A stretch of DNA of 64,000 nt. It comes from Hypericum androsaemum. Lineage: Eukaryota; Streptophyta; Magnoliopsida; Malpighiales; Hypericaceae. Position 1 is the stretch's first letter. Each line of letters opens with the position of its first letter. Positions 34,776 to 44,535 of this stretch are shown piece by piece. The notes beneath the pieces were generated by a model. That model made no database searches. It worked only from the letters and a program-made list of their open reading frames with translations, and was not told the DNA's origin. A program made the translations under genes and the position numbers. The stretch lies in NCBI GenBank assembly GCA_963995505.1, contig OZ023198.1:7340558-7404557 (forward strand), written 5' to 3'.

Positions 34776-34780
34776 CAATG

Positions 34781-34908
34781 CCTATGTGATTGATCTCCCA
34801 GACGAGTTTGGAGTGTCAAAGAGTTTCAACGTTGCTGATCTTACCCCGTATTTCGATGCCTTTCCCGTGCCATCCCGTCTTGCTGCTCGTGGTCAAGCTT
34901 CATCCTAA
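34781..34908 (+). pseudogene. B2 pol 3' end
   Basis: Last ~42 codons of B2 Pol after SS1 ([20 protein letters not shown]...), stop TAA at 34906-34908. The polypurine tract GAAGGGGAGGA (34909-34919) adjoins the LTR. Frame phase is consistent with removal of the 326 bp of SS1 plus TSD. Confidence 0.92.
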
Positions 34909-34919
34909 GAAGGGGAGGA

Positions 34920-35417
34920 TGATGTAGGACATCTTTAATTTGTCAAGTTTGAATAAGTACGTTTGTGCACATCGTACCCAGTTGTGTTGACCTTGGTTTG
35001 TTTTACGTATGCATGGCTGAATTTAACGTGCGCATGGCTGTATGCAGCCATTCGATGTGAGACATAAATGACTTTAAGGCCTTAGCTAGCATTTGTAACG
35101 CCTTTAAGGCATTAGTTAGCATTTGTGGCAGCTGGAACGGATTTGTAACTGCCACCATCATTTGAAAGGTCATGCTTGGCCTATTTAAACTTGTTTCCCT
35201 GAATAAAGAAGTCAGAATTGAATCCCAGAACCTTCCGTGAGTCTAACTCCCTTTTATGCATGGATTTGCATATGTTGTGTTGGAACCCTTGCCCTTTGCT
35301 GGCTGCCTAAACCCTTAGGCCAATCTTCAATCGAATTCGAAAGGATTTGGCTGGAGGTTTATCTTGTTGATCAAATTTAATTCCCAGAACTCATCCGCGT
35401 CGCTTCTTGCTACGTCA
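34920..35417 (+). repeat. B2 3' LTR
   Basis: 498 bp, about three differences from 25300-25797. Followed by TSD AAGAC (35418-35422). Confidence 0.95.
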
Positions 35418-35468
35418 AAGACGCGACATTAATCAGAGAATCACTCAAATGGAGGCGGCGATTCAGGC
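35418..35468 (+). pseudogene. B1 gag remnant after B2
   Basis: Resumes B1 Gag with AAGAC and encodes RDINQRITQMEAAIQA, the homologue of the B2 Gag N-terminus (PDMNQRFTQMEAAIQA). It breaks at 35468 into CT-rich satellite; the remaining ~5 kb of B1 are missing. Confidence 0.9.
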
Positions 35469-35851
35469 CTTTTCCATGCATTTTTTTGCCTTATCATGCC
35501 TTTTCTTGCCTTATCTTTCCCCTTCTTTCAATTTCTCACCTTTTCTTGCCTTGTCTTTCCTTTTCCTTGCCCTTTCTTTCCGTTTCTTGCCTTTTCATGT
35601 ATTTTCTTGCATTATCTGTCCTTTTCTTGCCTTTTCATGCATTTTCCATGCCTTTTCTTGCCTTCTCCTTACTTTTCTTGCTTTATCTTCACTTTTCTTG
35701 CCATTTCATTCATTTTCCTTGCCTTTTCTTGCCTTTTATTGCCTTCTCCTTGCCTTTTCTTACCTTACCTTTTCTTGCTATTTCTTGCCTAATCTTGCTT
35801 TTGCCATGACTTTTCTTTCCTCTTCTTACCTTATTTTTCCTCTTCTTGCAT
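35469..35851. repeat. CT-rich minisatellite, ~10 bp period (left block)
   Basis: Degenerate array of CCTTTTCTTG-like units, matching the right-hand block around 63600-63995 nearly unit for unit (including ATTTCTCACC and TAATCTTGCTTTTGCC landmarks). The purine/pyrimidine strand bias is extreme. The overlapping open frames of about 100-150 codons arise because the unit contains no stop triplet. Confidence 0.93.
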
Positions 35852-36671
35852 TGATATGAATCTCAGCGGAGAAGACTCACAACTCGGACCGTTTGTTACT
35901 TCAGAATGGAACAGATCACAACTCATAAGAACTCACAAGAACTAAGGCGCGAAATTGAACCTTAACCCACAGCAAGAGCTTCTGAACCTTGACCTAAGGT
36001 CGTATCACGCCACGAGCGGGGATGGATGATCCGCTTGATAAGTGAAAGATAAATTCTAGCCAAGACGACTCACCAGCCTAAGCAAGAACAAACGAGTATC
36101 TAAACTCACAATTAGCCAATGCTAAGTAATTCTCCGAATTGTTATATCTTTATTGAATGAGGATGCCTCTTTATATAGGCTCCATAAGTCTTTCAACTTC
36201 CTAAACGAAAACTAACTCCAAATAAGGAGTTCAAGGCTGGCCAAAATTCTCCTTCCTAATTTAAAGGGATTTTGGCAGAATTATTCAACTAAGTAGGAAA
36301 ACAATCTAAACATAGATAACTAATAGAATATCTAGTAAATATCACGTCCTAAAACATAGTAGATGCAATTCCTAAAATTTAGGGACGCATGTCCAAGATA
36401 AGCTTGAAATTCACGTGCGCATGCATCCAGGAGATTGCGTGCATCTCAAACTTCCCATTTAGCTTCCAAAACGTGCATGGGCCTCCCTTGGGTTTCTTGG
36501 ACGTCCTTGGTCCTCCACGCACTTGCTTGAGCCCAAACTTCTTGCATTAGTCCATTGAAGTCAGATTGCAACTTCCTAGCTCTTGCTCTTGTCATTGGCC
36601 CAATTGGAACTTGAACTTGCTGCGAGTCTACAAGCTTGATAGTAGGTGCGTCCTTAGGCTTGCTCACATCA
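35852..36671 (-). repeat. A6 3' LTR
   Basis: 820 bp, TGATGTGAGCAAG...GATTCATATCA on the minus strand. It diverges from the A2/A3 LTRs mainly in the middle. It carries the Pol tail down to 36446. The polypurine tract lies at 36672-36683. Confidence 0.94.
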
Positions 36672-37374
36672 GTCCCCTCCTCTTGAAAAGGATTTGTCCT
36701 CAAATCATCACCTACATCAAACGGACTCAAGTCAGCCACGTTAAACGAAGCACTTACATTATACTCACCCGGAAGGTCTAGCTTGTAGGCATTATCATTG
36801 ATATGTTCTATCACTTGGAATGGACCATCGCCCCGTGTTAGCAACTTTGAACGTCTTTGGACAGGAAAACGCTCCTTTCTCATATGTAGCCAAACCCAAT
36901 CTCCCGGCTCAAAGACAACCTTGTGCCTTCCTTTGTTTGCTTGCCTCGCATAGTGCTCCGTTCGCTTCTCGATGTTCATTCTTGCTTTCTCATGTAACTG
37001 CTTGACAAATTCAGCTTTCTTCTTGCCATCTAAGTTAACATGCTCACTCGAAGGTAGAGGTGATAAATCCAATGGAGTCAAAGGATTAAATCCATAAACA
37101 AGCTCAAATGGTGAGAATTGAGTAGCAGAATGGACAGAACGATTATAAGCAAACTCAACATGAGGCAAACATTCTTCCCAAGTCTTAATGTTATGCTTAA
37201 TGAGTGCTCTCAAAAGTGTAGACAAAGTCCTATTCACTACTTCAGTTTGACCATCAGTTTGAGGATGACAAGTAGTAGAAAACAACAACTTAGTACCTAA
37301 CTTGCACCACAAGGTCTTCCAAAAGTAACTTAGGAACTTTGCATCTCTATCAGAGATAATTGTCCTAGGCATGC
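36446..37374 (-). pseudogene. A6 pol 3' segment (integrase core to tail)
   Basis: From PRTIISDRD (second catalytic Asp) through TDGQTE, the GPY/F-like region and [11 protein letters not shown] to [11 protein letters not shown]; ends LEAKWEV. The last 226 nt lie in the LTR. Upstream it is cut at CATGC by D1; the frame continues at 42883. Confidence 0.93.
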
Positions 37375-37827
37375 TGACGTAGGACGTCCTAGTTTCTCAT
37401 CAATCCTCATCAAAGCTGTCTGAACTAGTGATTAATTACTTGTGTTTAATTTGCGAATGTAATAAGGCAAGCGAAAGTCATTATTAGACGGTTAAAGTTG
37501 ATGGAACGGCTGGCTGAAAGGTGAGAAGGTGCGTGGTTAATATTGCCTTAATGCCGCCTGAAATCACGCCCCTATTTGTACTCGCTTGGAAGGAAATAAA
37601 CGGACAGACGAAGAGAGGATTTGAATCCAACAAAACTAACCGTGCTCTCCTATTTTGCATGGTTTTGCAAATGTATTGAAAGATTGGCCCTCTTATTGGC
37701 TGTTTCCGTCGGAAAACACACCTTTGCTTGGATTCGGAAGGATCAAATCCAAAGGATTAAACTGTTCGTTGCACGATTGGTCGTTCCATCCCACTCGTTT
37801 ATCACTTCCTTTCGTTGTGCTACGCCA
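37375..37827 (+). repeat. D1 5' LTR
   Basis: 453 bp, TGACGTAGGACGTCC...GTGCTACGCCA. Primer-binding site TGGTATCAGAGC at 37830-37841. Confidence 0.94.
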
Positions 37828-38000
37828 AGTGGTATCAGAGCCTGAATACGATCAGGTCAATTCCCATATTGATCAAGAGTGAACGCTATCACCTAGTGAG
37901 TGTGAGAGAGCGCTATCTACGAGCCGATGCACAAGACTTTGTGATCTCCTGATCCAAGTCTCATTTTTACCCACCTAGCACCACCAAAAGCCGATGCACT
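37828..38000 (+). other. D1 leader
   Basis: About 170 bp; primer-binding site at 37830-37841. The 3' half (around 37920-38000) is close to the B2 leader, including the CACCACCAAAAGCCGATGCA block before the ATG. Confidence 0.87.
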
Positions 38001-41000
38001 ATGGCCGATCCTAATGACACTCCAAGACCCGACATGAATCAAAGGTTTGCCAACATTGAGGCATCGATCCAAGCCATCCTCACTCAGCTCAACAATCTTG
38101 TCGTGCAACCGCCACCCGTAGGGCAACCCCCTCCAGCTGAGGTGCGTAATGATCAAAGAGAGGAAGAGGAGGATGAAGATTCTGATGCTACCCTCTATGT
38201 GAGAAGGGGAGGACGTGGCATGAGAGGCCGCGGACGTGTAGATGGAGGACGTGGTGAGGGAGGCCGAGGTGCACGGAGGGACGTCTATAGAGGGGAAGAT
38301 CGTGGAAATGATTATGCAAGAAGAGTGGATCGACCTTTCAAGATGAACATAGAAAAATTCTATGGAGATGTGGATGTAGAGGGATTTCTCAACTGGTTGG
38401 ACTCGGTGGAAAAATATTTCGATTGCATGGAACTCACGGAAGAACAGAAGGTGAGCTACGTAGCCTTCAAGCTTGAGTCCGGAGCTGCCGTGTGGTGGAG
38501 GAAGGAACAAGAGTCTCGTAGGAGGAGAGGAGATCGCCAATTCGTGATTGGCCAACTATGGAGCAAGCCCTACGTGAGAGATTTCTTCCTGTGGATTATC
38601 ATCAAACCTTGTATTCGCAATTCTTGACTTGCACTCAAGGTAACCGATCCATAGATGAGTATACGTCTGAATTTATAAGGTTAGCGTCTCGTAATGACGT
38701 GGAGGAGAATGAGGACCAGATGATAGCCCGTTTTGTTGAGGGCCTTCATTATGAAATCAAGAGTAGGATGGAGTTTGATACGTTCTTATTTTTCAACGAT
38801 GCCTGTGCAAAGGCGAGAAAAATAGGGGCTGCCTTGAAGAGAAAGAAAGCACCCTCTATCCATTTTTCAGGACCTGGTCAGGCTTCCACCTATTCAAGGG
38901 GAGGTGTGGAAAGGAGCACACCCCAAGCTTCCGAGCCTAAACCCCCTCCAAGCAAGCCTGCCCCTGTGATTGCACAAAGAAAGGGAAAAGAGGTCGCCAC
39001 AACCTCATCAATCCGATGTTTCAAATGCAATGAAATGGGCCACAAGTCTAGTGACTGCCCTAAACGCAAGTTTACACAACTTTGCGAGAAGGAAGATTCG
39101 GATGAGGAGGAGGAAGGGGCGTATTTGTGTGCACCCGTGGACGAGGGTGATGAAGAGGAGGAGACCTCTGAAGGAGAAGAGTATTGCGGGGTCATACAGA
39201 AGGTAGCATTGACCGCAACCAAGAGAGATGACTCCCAACGCAATAAATTGTTTCGCACGAGTTGTCATGTTGGGAAAGTTGTGTGCGAAGTGATAATTGA
39301 TGGAGGCAACCAGGAGAACTTTGTGAGTAGCAAGACAGTGGAGAAGCTTGGCTTGAAAACCACGCCTCACCCCACTCCATACTCCATTGGATGGGTTAGA
39401 TCCGGGGGTGGAATCAAGGTTAATTCAAGGTGCACCATTCCTATCACAATTGGCAAGTATTCGGACTTAGTCGAATGTGATGTCCTTGAAATGGATGCGT
39501 GCAACATCCTTCTTGGACGACCGTGGGAATTTGACAACAAGGTTGTGCACCACGGAGAGGAGAACACGTACGAGTTAAAGAAAGGAGGCGAGAAGTTCAC
39601 GTTATTGCCGAAGAAGCCAAAGTACGTGAAGAGTGCCAAGCAACTTGTTTCGATGGTGACCTCCTCTCGTGTTCTCTCGAGTTGTTTCCAAGAGGCGGGT
39701 TTCCTCTATATGCTCGTGATGACAAGTTCACAAGAACCAGGAGAGAAAGATAGCGAGCTGATTCCGGACGTGGTCTTGAAGTTATTTAACGAATTCCCTG
39801 AGCTGATCGATGAGGAGTTGCAAAAAGGGGTGCCTCCCTTGCGAGATATCCAACATCGGATTGATCTCATCCCTGGTGCAACACTTCCGAACCTTCCTCA
39901 TTATAGAATGAGTCCGAAGGAGAACCAGATCTTGAGGGAACAAGTTCAAGAGCTTCTTGACAAAGGACAAGTGCAAGAAAGCTTGAGTCCTTGTGGAGTG
40001 CCTGCATTGCTTGTGCCAAAGAAAGATGGCACGTGGAGAATGTGCGTAGATAGTCGCGCCATCAACAAGATCACAATTGGATATCGTTTTCCAATCCCGC
40101 GCCTTGATGACATGCTGGACAACATAAGTGGTGCATCCATTTTCTCCAAGATTGATTTAAGAAGTGGATACCATCAAATCAGAATTCGTCCCGGAGATGA
40201 ATGGAAGACCGCCTTCAAGACACGTGATGGACTCTATGAGTGGCTTGTAATGCCATTCGGATTGACAAACGCGCCCAGTACCTTCATGCGTCTTATGCAT
40301 CAAGTCTTTAAACCCTTCCTTGACAAGTCAGTGGTGGTGTATTTTGATGACATTCTGGTTTACAGTCAATCCGAGGATGAACATCTTAAGCATTTGAAGG
40401 AGGTGTTCACGGCTCTGAGAGACAATCAACTCTTTGTTAACCTGAAGAAATGTAGCTTTTGGAAGGACAAGCTACTTTTCTTAGGGTTTGTGGTTGGAAA
40501 GGAGGAAATTCACGTGGATGAAGCCAAGATTGATGCTATTAGATCGTGGCCTGCCCCTCAGAATGTGAGTCAAACGAGGAGCTTCCTTGGTTTGGCAAGC
40601 TTCTATAGAAGATTTATTCGGGACTTCAGCTTGCTTGCAGCTCCTTTGACTTCCTTGCTCAAGAAACAAACCCCTTTCGTGTGGAGCACCGAAGCCGAGC
40701 AAGCTTTCCAAGTTCTTAAAAACAAGCTGAGTAGTGCACCCGTGCTAGCCCTCTCTGATTTCGCCAAATTGTTCGAAGTGGAGGTGGATGCATCCGGACT
40801 TGGAATTGGAGCCGTGCTTTCTCAAGAGAAGAAGCCCGTTGCATACTTCAGTGAGAAGCTCAGTGAGGCAAGACTGAAGTGGACAACGTACGAGAAAGAG
40901 TTTTATGCGGTCTTTCGGGCACTCAAGACATGGGAACATTACTTGGTTGGTAAGGAGTTTGTATTATTCACTGATGATAAGGCATTGAAATTTTTGCATG

Positions 41001-42403
41001 ATCAATCTAAGCTGAGTAATCCCATGTATGCACGTTGGTGTACATATTTGCAAAAATTCCCTTTCAAGATTTCACATAAGAGTGGAGCTCAGAACGTGGT
41101 AGCCGATGCATTGAGTAGGAGGATGGCCTTACTTACTGAGTTGCGTGGAGTTATAACTTCTTTTGATTGCCTACGCAAATTGTATGATGGTGATGAAGAC
41201 CTTGGTGAAATCTGGCTTAAATGCAAGAATGGAAAGGGTGTGGATGATTATTTCTTGCAGGATGGATTTTTGATGAAGGGAAACCAGTTGTGTATCCCAA
41301 AGACCTCCTTGCGAGATCAACTCATGTGGGAGATGCATGGAGGTGGCCTCTCGGCACATTTTGGACGTGACAAGACTCTTGCTGCCTTGCAAGAAAGATT
41401 TTATTGGCCACGGATGGGTAGAGAAGTGGCAAAGTTCGTCAAGCATTGCCGTGTGTGTCAAGAAACCAAGGGCACGGTCAATAACACAGGGCTGTACACT
41501 CCGTTGCCAGTCCCGAATGCAATATGGGAGGATTTGAGCATGGACTTTGTTTTGCGCTTACCCCGCACTCCAAGAGGAGCAGATTCTTTTTTTGTCATTG
41601 TGGACAGGTTGTCAAAGATGGCACACTTCGTGCCTTGCAAGAAAACCAATGATGCATCCGCGGTGGCAAGATACTTCTTTAAGGAGGTGGTGCGCTTGCA
41701 TGGAGTGCCGAAAACCATTGTCTCAGATCGTGACACCAAGTTCCTTGCTAGTTTTTGGAGGACCTTGTGGAGGATGTTCGATGCAATCCTCCAATTCAGC
41801 ACAACCGCGCACCCTCAGACCGATGGTCAGACCGAAGCTACAAACCGCACACTTGGCAACCTCTTGCGGAGTTTATGTCATGAACGGCAAAGGCAGTAGG
41901 ATCTTGCACTTCCTATTGCTGAGTTCGCTTACAATGGGGCTGTCCATAGATCTACTGGCCAGTCTCCATTCTCTTTGGTTTACACGAAGGTGCCTAATCA
42001 TTTGGTTGATGTGTCCGTAGTGCCAAGGCCTCTTCGTGCCAACCCCGCTGCTGTGACCTATGCGGAACATGTCCAAAGTGTGCTTGATGCGGTCAAGAAG
42101 AGGCTGGAAGCAACGTACTCCAAGGAGAAGGCGCGAGTGGATGAGCATAGGCGTGCACAATTGTTCTTGCCGGGAGACAAGGTTATGGTGCATTTTCGCA
42201 AGGAACGCGTGCCCGCGCACTTAGGAGGCAAGTTGCAAGCCCGGAAGTTTGGCCCTTACAAGGTGTTGAGGCGAGTCAATGACAATGCCTATGTGATTGA
42301 TCTACCGGAAGACTTGGGAGTGTCGAAGACGTTCAACGATGCAGATTTAACTCCGTACCATGATCCGCTTCCTATGCCGTCCAGGTTGGCTGCTCGGACC
42401 TAG
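38001..42403 (+). pseudogene. D1 gag-pol with one frameshift and one stop
   Basis: Gag start [17 protein letters not shown] 1-nt deletion near 38536 (GATCGCCAA for GATCGACCAA in D2) moves the frame; the second frame is open from there to TAG at 41897-41899 (TGG to TAG after RQRQ in integrase) and onward to the natural stop at 42401-42403. Domains: RG-rich patch ~72-100; Gag; [18 protein letters not shown]; protease with IIDGGN (Ser to Asn against the family); RT YFDD; RNase H with TDDKAL (D2 has TDHRAL); integrase HHCC and DDE; C-terminus TFNDADLTPY (NVADL elsewhere). Expected full length is 1467 residues. The altered motifs suggest relaxed selection. Confidence 0.93.
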
Positions 42404-42425
42404 CATGCTCTTAAGGAGGGGAAGA

Positions 42426-42877
42426 TGACGTAGGACGTCCTAGTTTCTCATCAATCCTCATCAAAGCTATCTGAACTAGTGATTAATTACTTGTGTTTAA
42501 TTTGCGAATGTAATAAGGCAAGCGAAAGTCATTATTAGGCGGTTAAAGTTGATGGAACGGCTGGCTGAAAGGTGAGAAGGTGCGTGGTTAATATTGCCTT
42601 AATGCCGCCTGAAATCACGCCCCTATTTGTACTCGCTTGGAAGGAAATAAACGGACAGACGAAGAGAGGATTTGAATCCAACAAAACTAACCGTGCTCTC
42701 CTATTTTGCATGGTTTGCAAATGTATTGAAAGATTGGCCCTCTTATTGGCTGTTTCCGTCGGAAAACACACCTTTGCTTGGATTCGGAAGGATCAAAGCC
42801 AAAGGATTAAACTGTTCGTTGCACGATTGGTCGTTCCATCCCACTCGTTTATCACTTCCTTTCGTTGTGCTACGCCA
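42426..42877 (+). repeat. D1 3' LTR
   Basis: 452 bp, preceded by polypurine tract AAGGAGGGGAAGA (42413-42425) and followed by TSD CATGC (42878-42882). Confidence 0.94.
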
Positions 42878-43721
42878 CATGCCATGCAACCTAACAACCT
42901 CTCTAAAGAACAAATCAGCAATGTTTGAAGCATCATCAGTCTTATGACATGGAATGAAATGTGCCATCTTAGAAAACCTATCCACTACCACAAAAATTGA
43001 ATCTCTTCCACGCTTAGTCCTAGGTAGTCCTAACACAAAATCCATAGAGATATCAATCCAAGGCTCACTAGGTATAGGTAGTGGGGTGTACAAACCATGG
43101 GGTTTTACCTTTGACTTGGCTTGCTTGCAAGTGATGCAACGACCACAAACTCTCTCAACGTCTCTCTTCATGTGTGGCCAAAAGAAATGATCTTGTAGCA
43201 TTGCCAAGGTCTTTGCAATTCCAAAATGCCCCATTAAGCCACCTCCATGTCCCTCCTGAATGAGTAATTCTCGCATCGAGCAATTAGGCACACAAAGTTT
43301 GTTTTCACGAAATAGGTAACCTTCATTACGAAAGAACTTACCAAATGCACTTCTTTCAGTGGATCTATACAACTCGCTAAAATCAACATCATCAACATAC
43401 ATGTCTTTAATGTGTTCAAAGCCAAGTAGTTTAGCATCAAGAGTTGAGATCAAGGCGTACCTTTGTGATAGTGCATCAGCCACTACATTTTCCTTACCTT
43501 GCTTGTAGCGAATGACATAAGGAAATGTCTCAATGAATTCCACCCATCGTGCATGCCTCTTGTTCAGCTTGTGTTGCCCCTTTAAGTGCTTGAGTGACTC
43601 ATGATCAGTGTGAATCACGAACTCCTTTGGCCACAAGTAATGCTGCCATGTCTCCAATGCTCGAACTAGTGCGTACAACTCCTTGTCATAGGTCGGGTAA
43701 TTCAAGGTTGCACCACTTAGT
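42878..43721 (-). pseudogene. A6 pol middle segment (RNase H end to integrase core)
   Basis: Minus strand, from [18 protein letters not shown] through [10 protein letters not shown], the integrase zinc-binding domain ([18 protein letters not shown]) and the first catalytic Asp (SMDF) to VVRLHGM. It is bounded by the D2 LTR (TSD TTAGT, 43717-43721) and by D1 (CATGC). In frame with the other two A6 pieces; no stops. Confidence 0.93.
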
Positions 43722-44201
43722 TGACGTAGCACAACGGAAGGAGTTGGCAACACGCTGACTCAGACGTGAAACGAACAAGATAGTGGCCTTGAGCTCGATC
43801 CTTCCGAATCCAGCAAAGGTGTGTTTTCCGAAGGAAACAGCCAATAAGAGGGCCAATCTTTCAATACATTTGCAAAACCATGCAAAAATAGGAAAGCACG
43901 ATTAGCTTTGTTGGATTCAAAATTCTGTCCGTTTATTTCCTTCCAAGCGGGTACAAATAGGGGCGTGATTTCAAGCGGCATTAAGGCAATATTAACCACG
44001 CACCTTCTCACCTTTCAGCCAGCCGTTCCATCAACTTTAACCGCCTAGTAATGGCATTAACTTGCCTTATTACATACGCATTACACACGCACATTAAACA
44101 CACCTACAATTCGGACAGTTTGTCATAATAACTAGCATGCACTCCATGCAAGAGAGAAGGAGTAGGCCGAAATGGACGAGAAACATGGACGTCCTACGTC
44201 A
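43722..44201 (-). repeat. D2 LTR, left copy, flanked by TTAGT on both sides
   Basis: 480 bp, TGACGTAGGACGTCC...GTGCTACGTCA on the minus strand; two visible differences from 48901-49380. TTAGT is on both sides (43717-43721, 44202-44206), and A6 sequence continues on both sides. On its own it reads as a solo LTR, but the rest of D2 follows 334 bp later. Confidence 0.93.
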
Positions 44202-44535
44202 TTAGTTTCTCACTAAAGTATGCAATGGGTCTTCCCTCTTGCATAAGGACAGCTCCAATTCCTATACCAGAAGCATCACACTCTATTTCAAAAGTCTTAG
44301 AGAAATTAGGTAAAGCTAACAAGGGTGCATTAGTCAACTTCCCTTTTAGTAGTTGGAAGGCCTTCTCTTGAGCTTCTCCCCAAGTAAAGCCCACGTTCTT
44401 CTTGATGACTTCAGTTATGGGTGCGGCTATGCTACTAAAGTCCTTCACAAATCTCCTATAAAAACTAGCTAGTCCATGAAAGCTCCTAACATTAGCAACA
44501 CTTGTAGGGCTTGGCCATTCACGGATAGCTCGGAT
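44202..44535 (-). repeat. Duplicated A6 RNase H segment (334 bp) beside the D2 LTR
   Basis: Almost identical (one difference by eye) to 49381-49714, the A6 sequence on the far side of D2. It encodes [18 protein letters not shown]...PIAYFSEKL. It abuts D2 pol at GGAT/GCACC with a 2 bp overlap (AT). The duplication shows that this region was rearranged after D2 inserted. Confidence 0.92.

Larger units (their letters stand above)
25300..35417 (+). mobile_element. B2: B-family retrotransposon nested in B1, carrying N1 and SS1
   Basis: LTRs 25300-25797 and 34920-35417 (498 bp each, about three differences), TSD AAGAC at 25295-25299 and 35418-35422. Its gag-pol is split by N1 (27584-31759) and SS1 (34455-34775). 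Without those and their TSDs the element is about 5.6 kb, the same size as C1 and D1. Confidence 0.95.
18983..35468 (+). mobile_element. B1: outer B-family retrotransposon, 3'-truncated and twice interrupted
   Basis: 5' LTR 18983-19480, primer-binding site 19483-19494, leader to 19595, then C1 (19596-25208); leader and gag start at 25214-25299; then B2 (25300-35417); 45 more bases of gag from 35423; and an abrupt end at 35468 against the CT satellite. Both insertions carry perfect 5 bp TSDs, which proves that B1 is the oldest of the three. Confidence 0.92.
37375..42877 (+). mobile_element. D1: full-length D-family retrotransposon in A6
   Basis: 5503 bp, LTRs 453 and 452 bp (three substitutions and a 1-nt indel by eye), TSD CATGC at 37370-37374 and 42878-42882. 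Inserted in the A6 integrase core, in opposite orientation. Gag-pol has one frameshift and one stop. Confidence 0.95.

Noticed and set aside
35407..35859. 150-codon frame starting in B1 gag and running into the satellite
   Set aside because: Only the first ~20 codons are B1 Gag remnant; the rest is translated satellite.
43722..44201. A plain solo LTR
   Set aside because: It has TSDs on both sides, but the rest of the same element with its other LTR follows after a duplicated 334 bp flank, so a simple solo LTR does not explain the locus.
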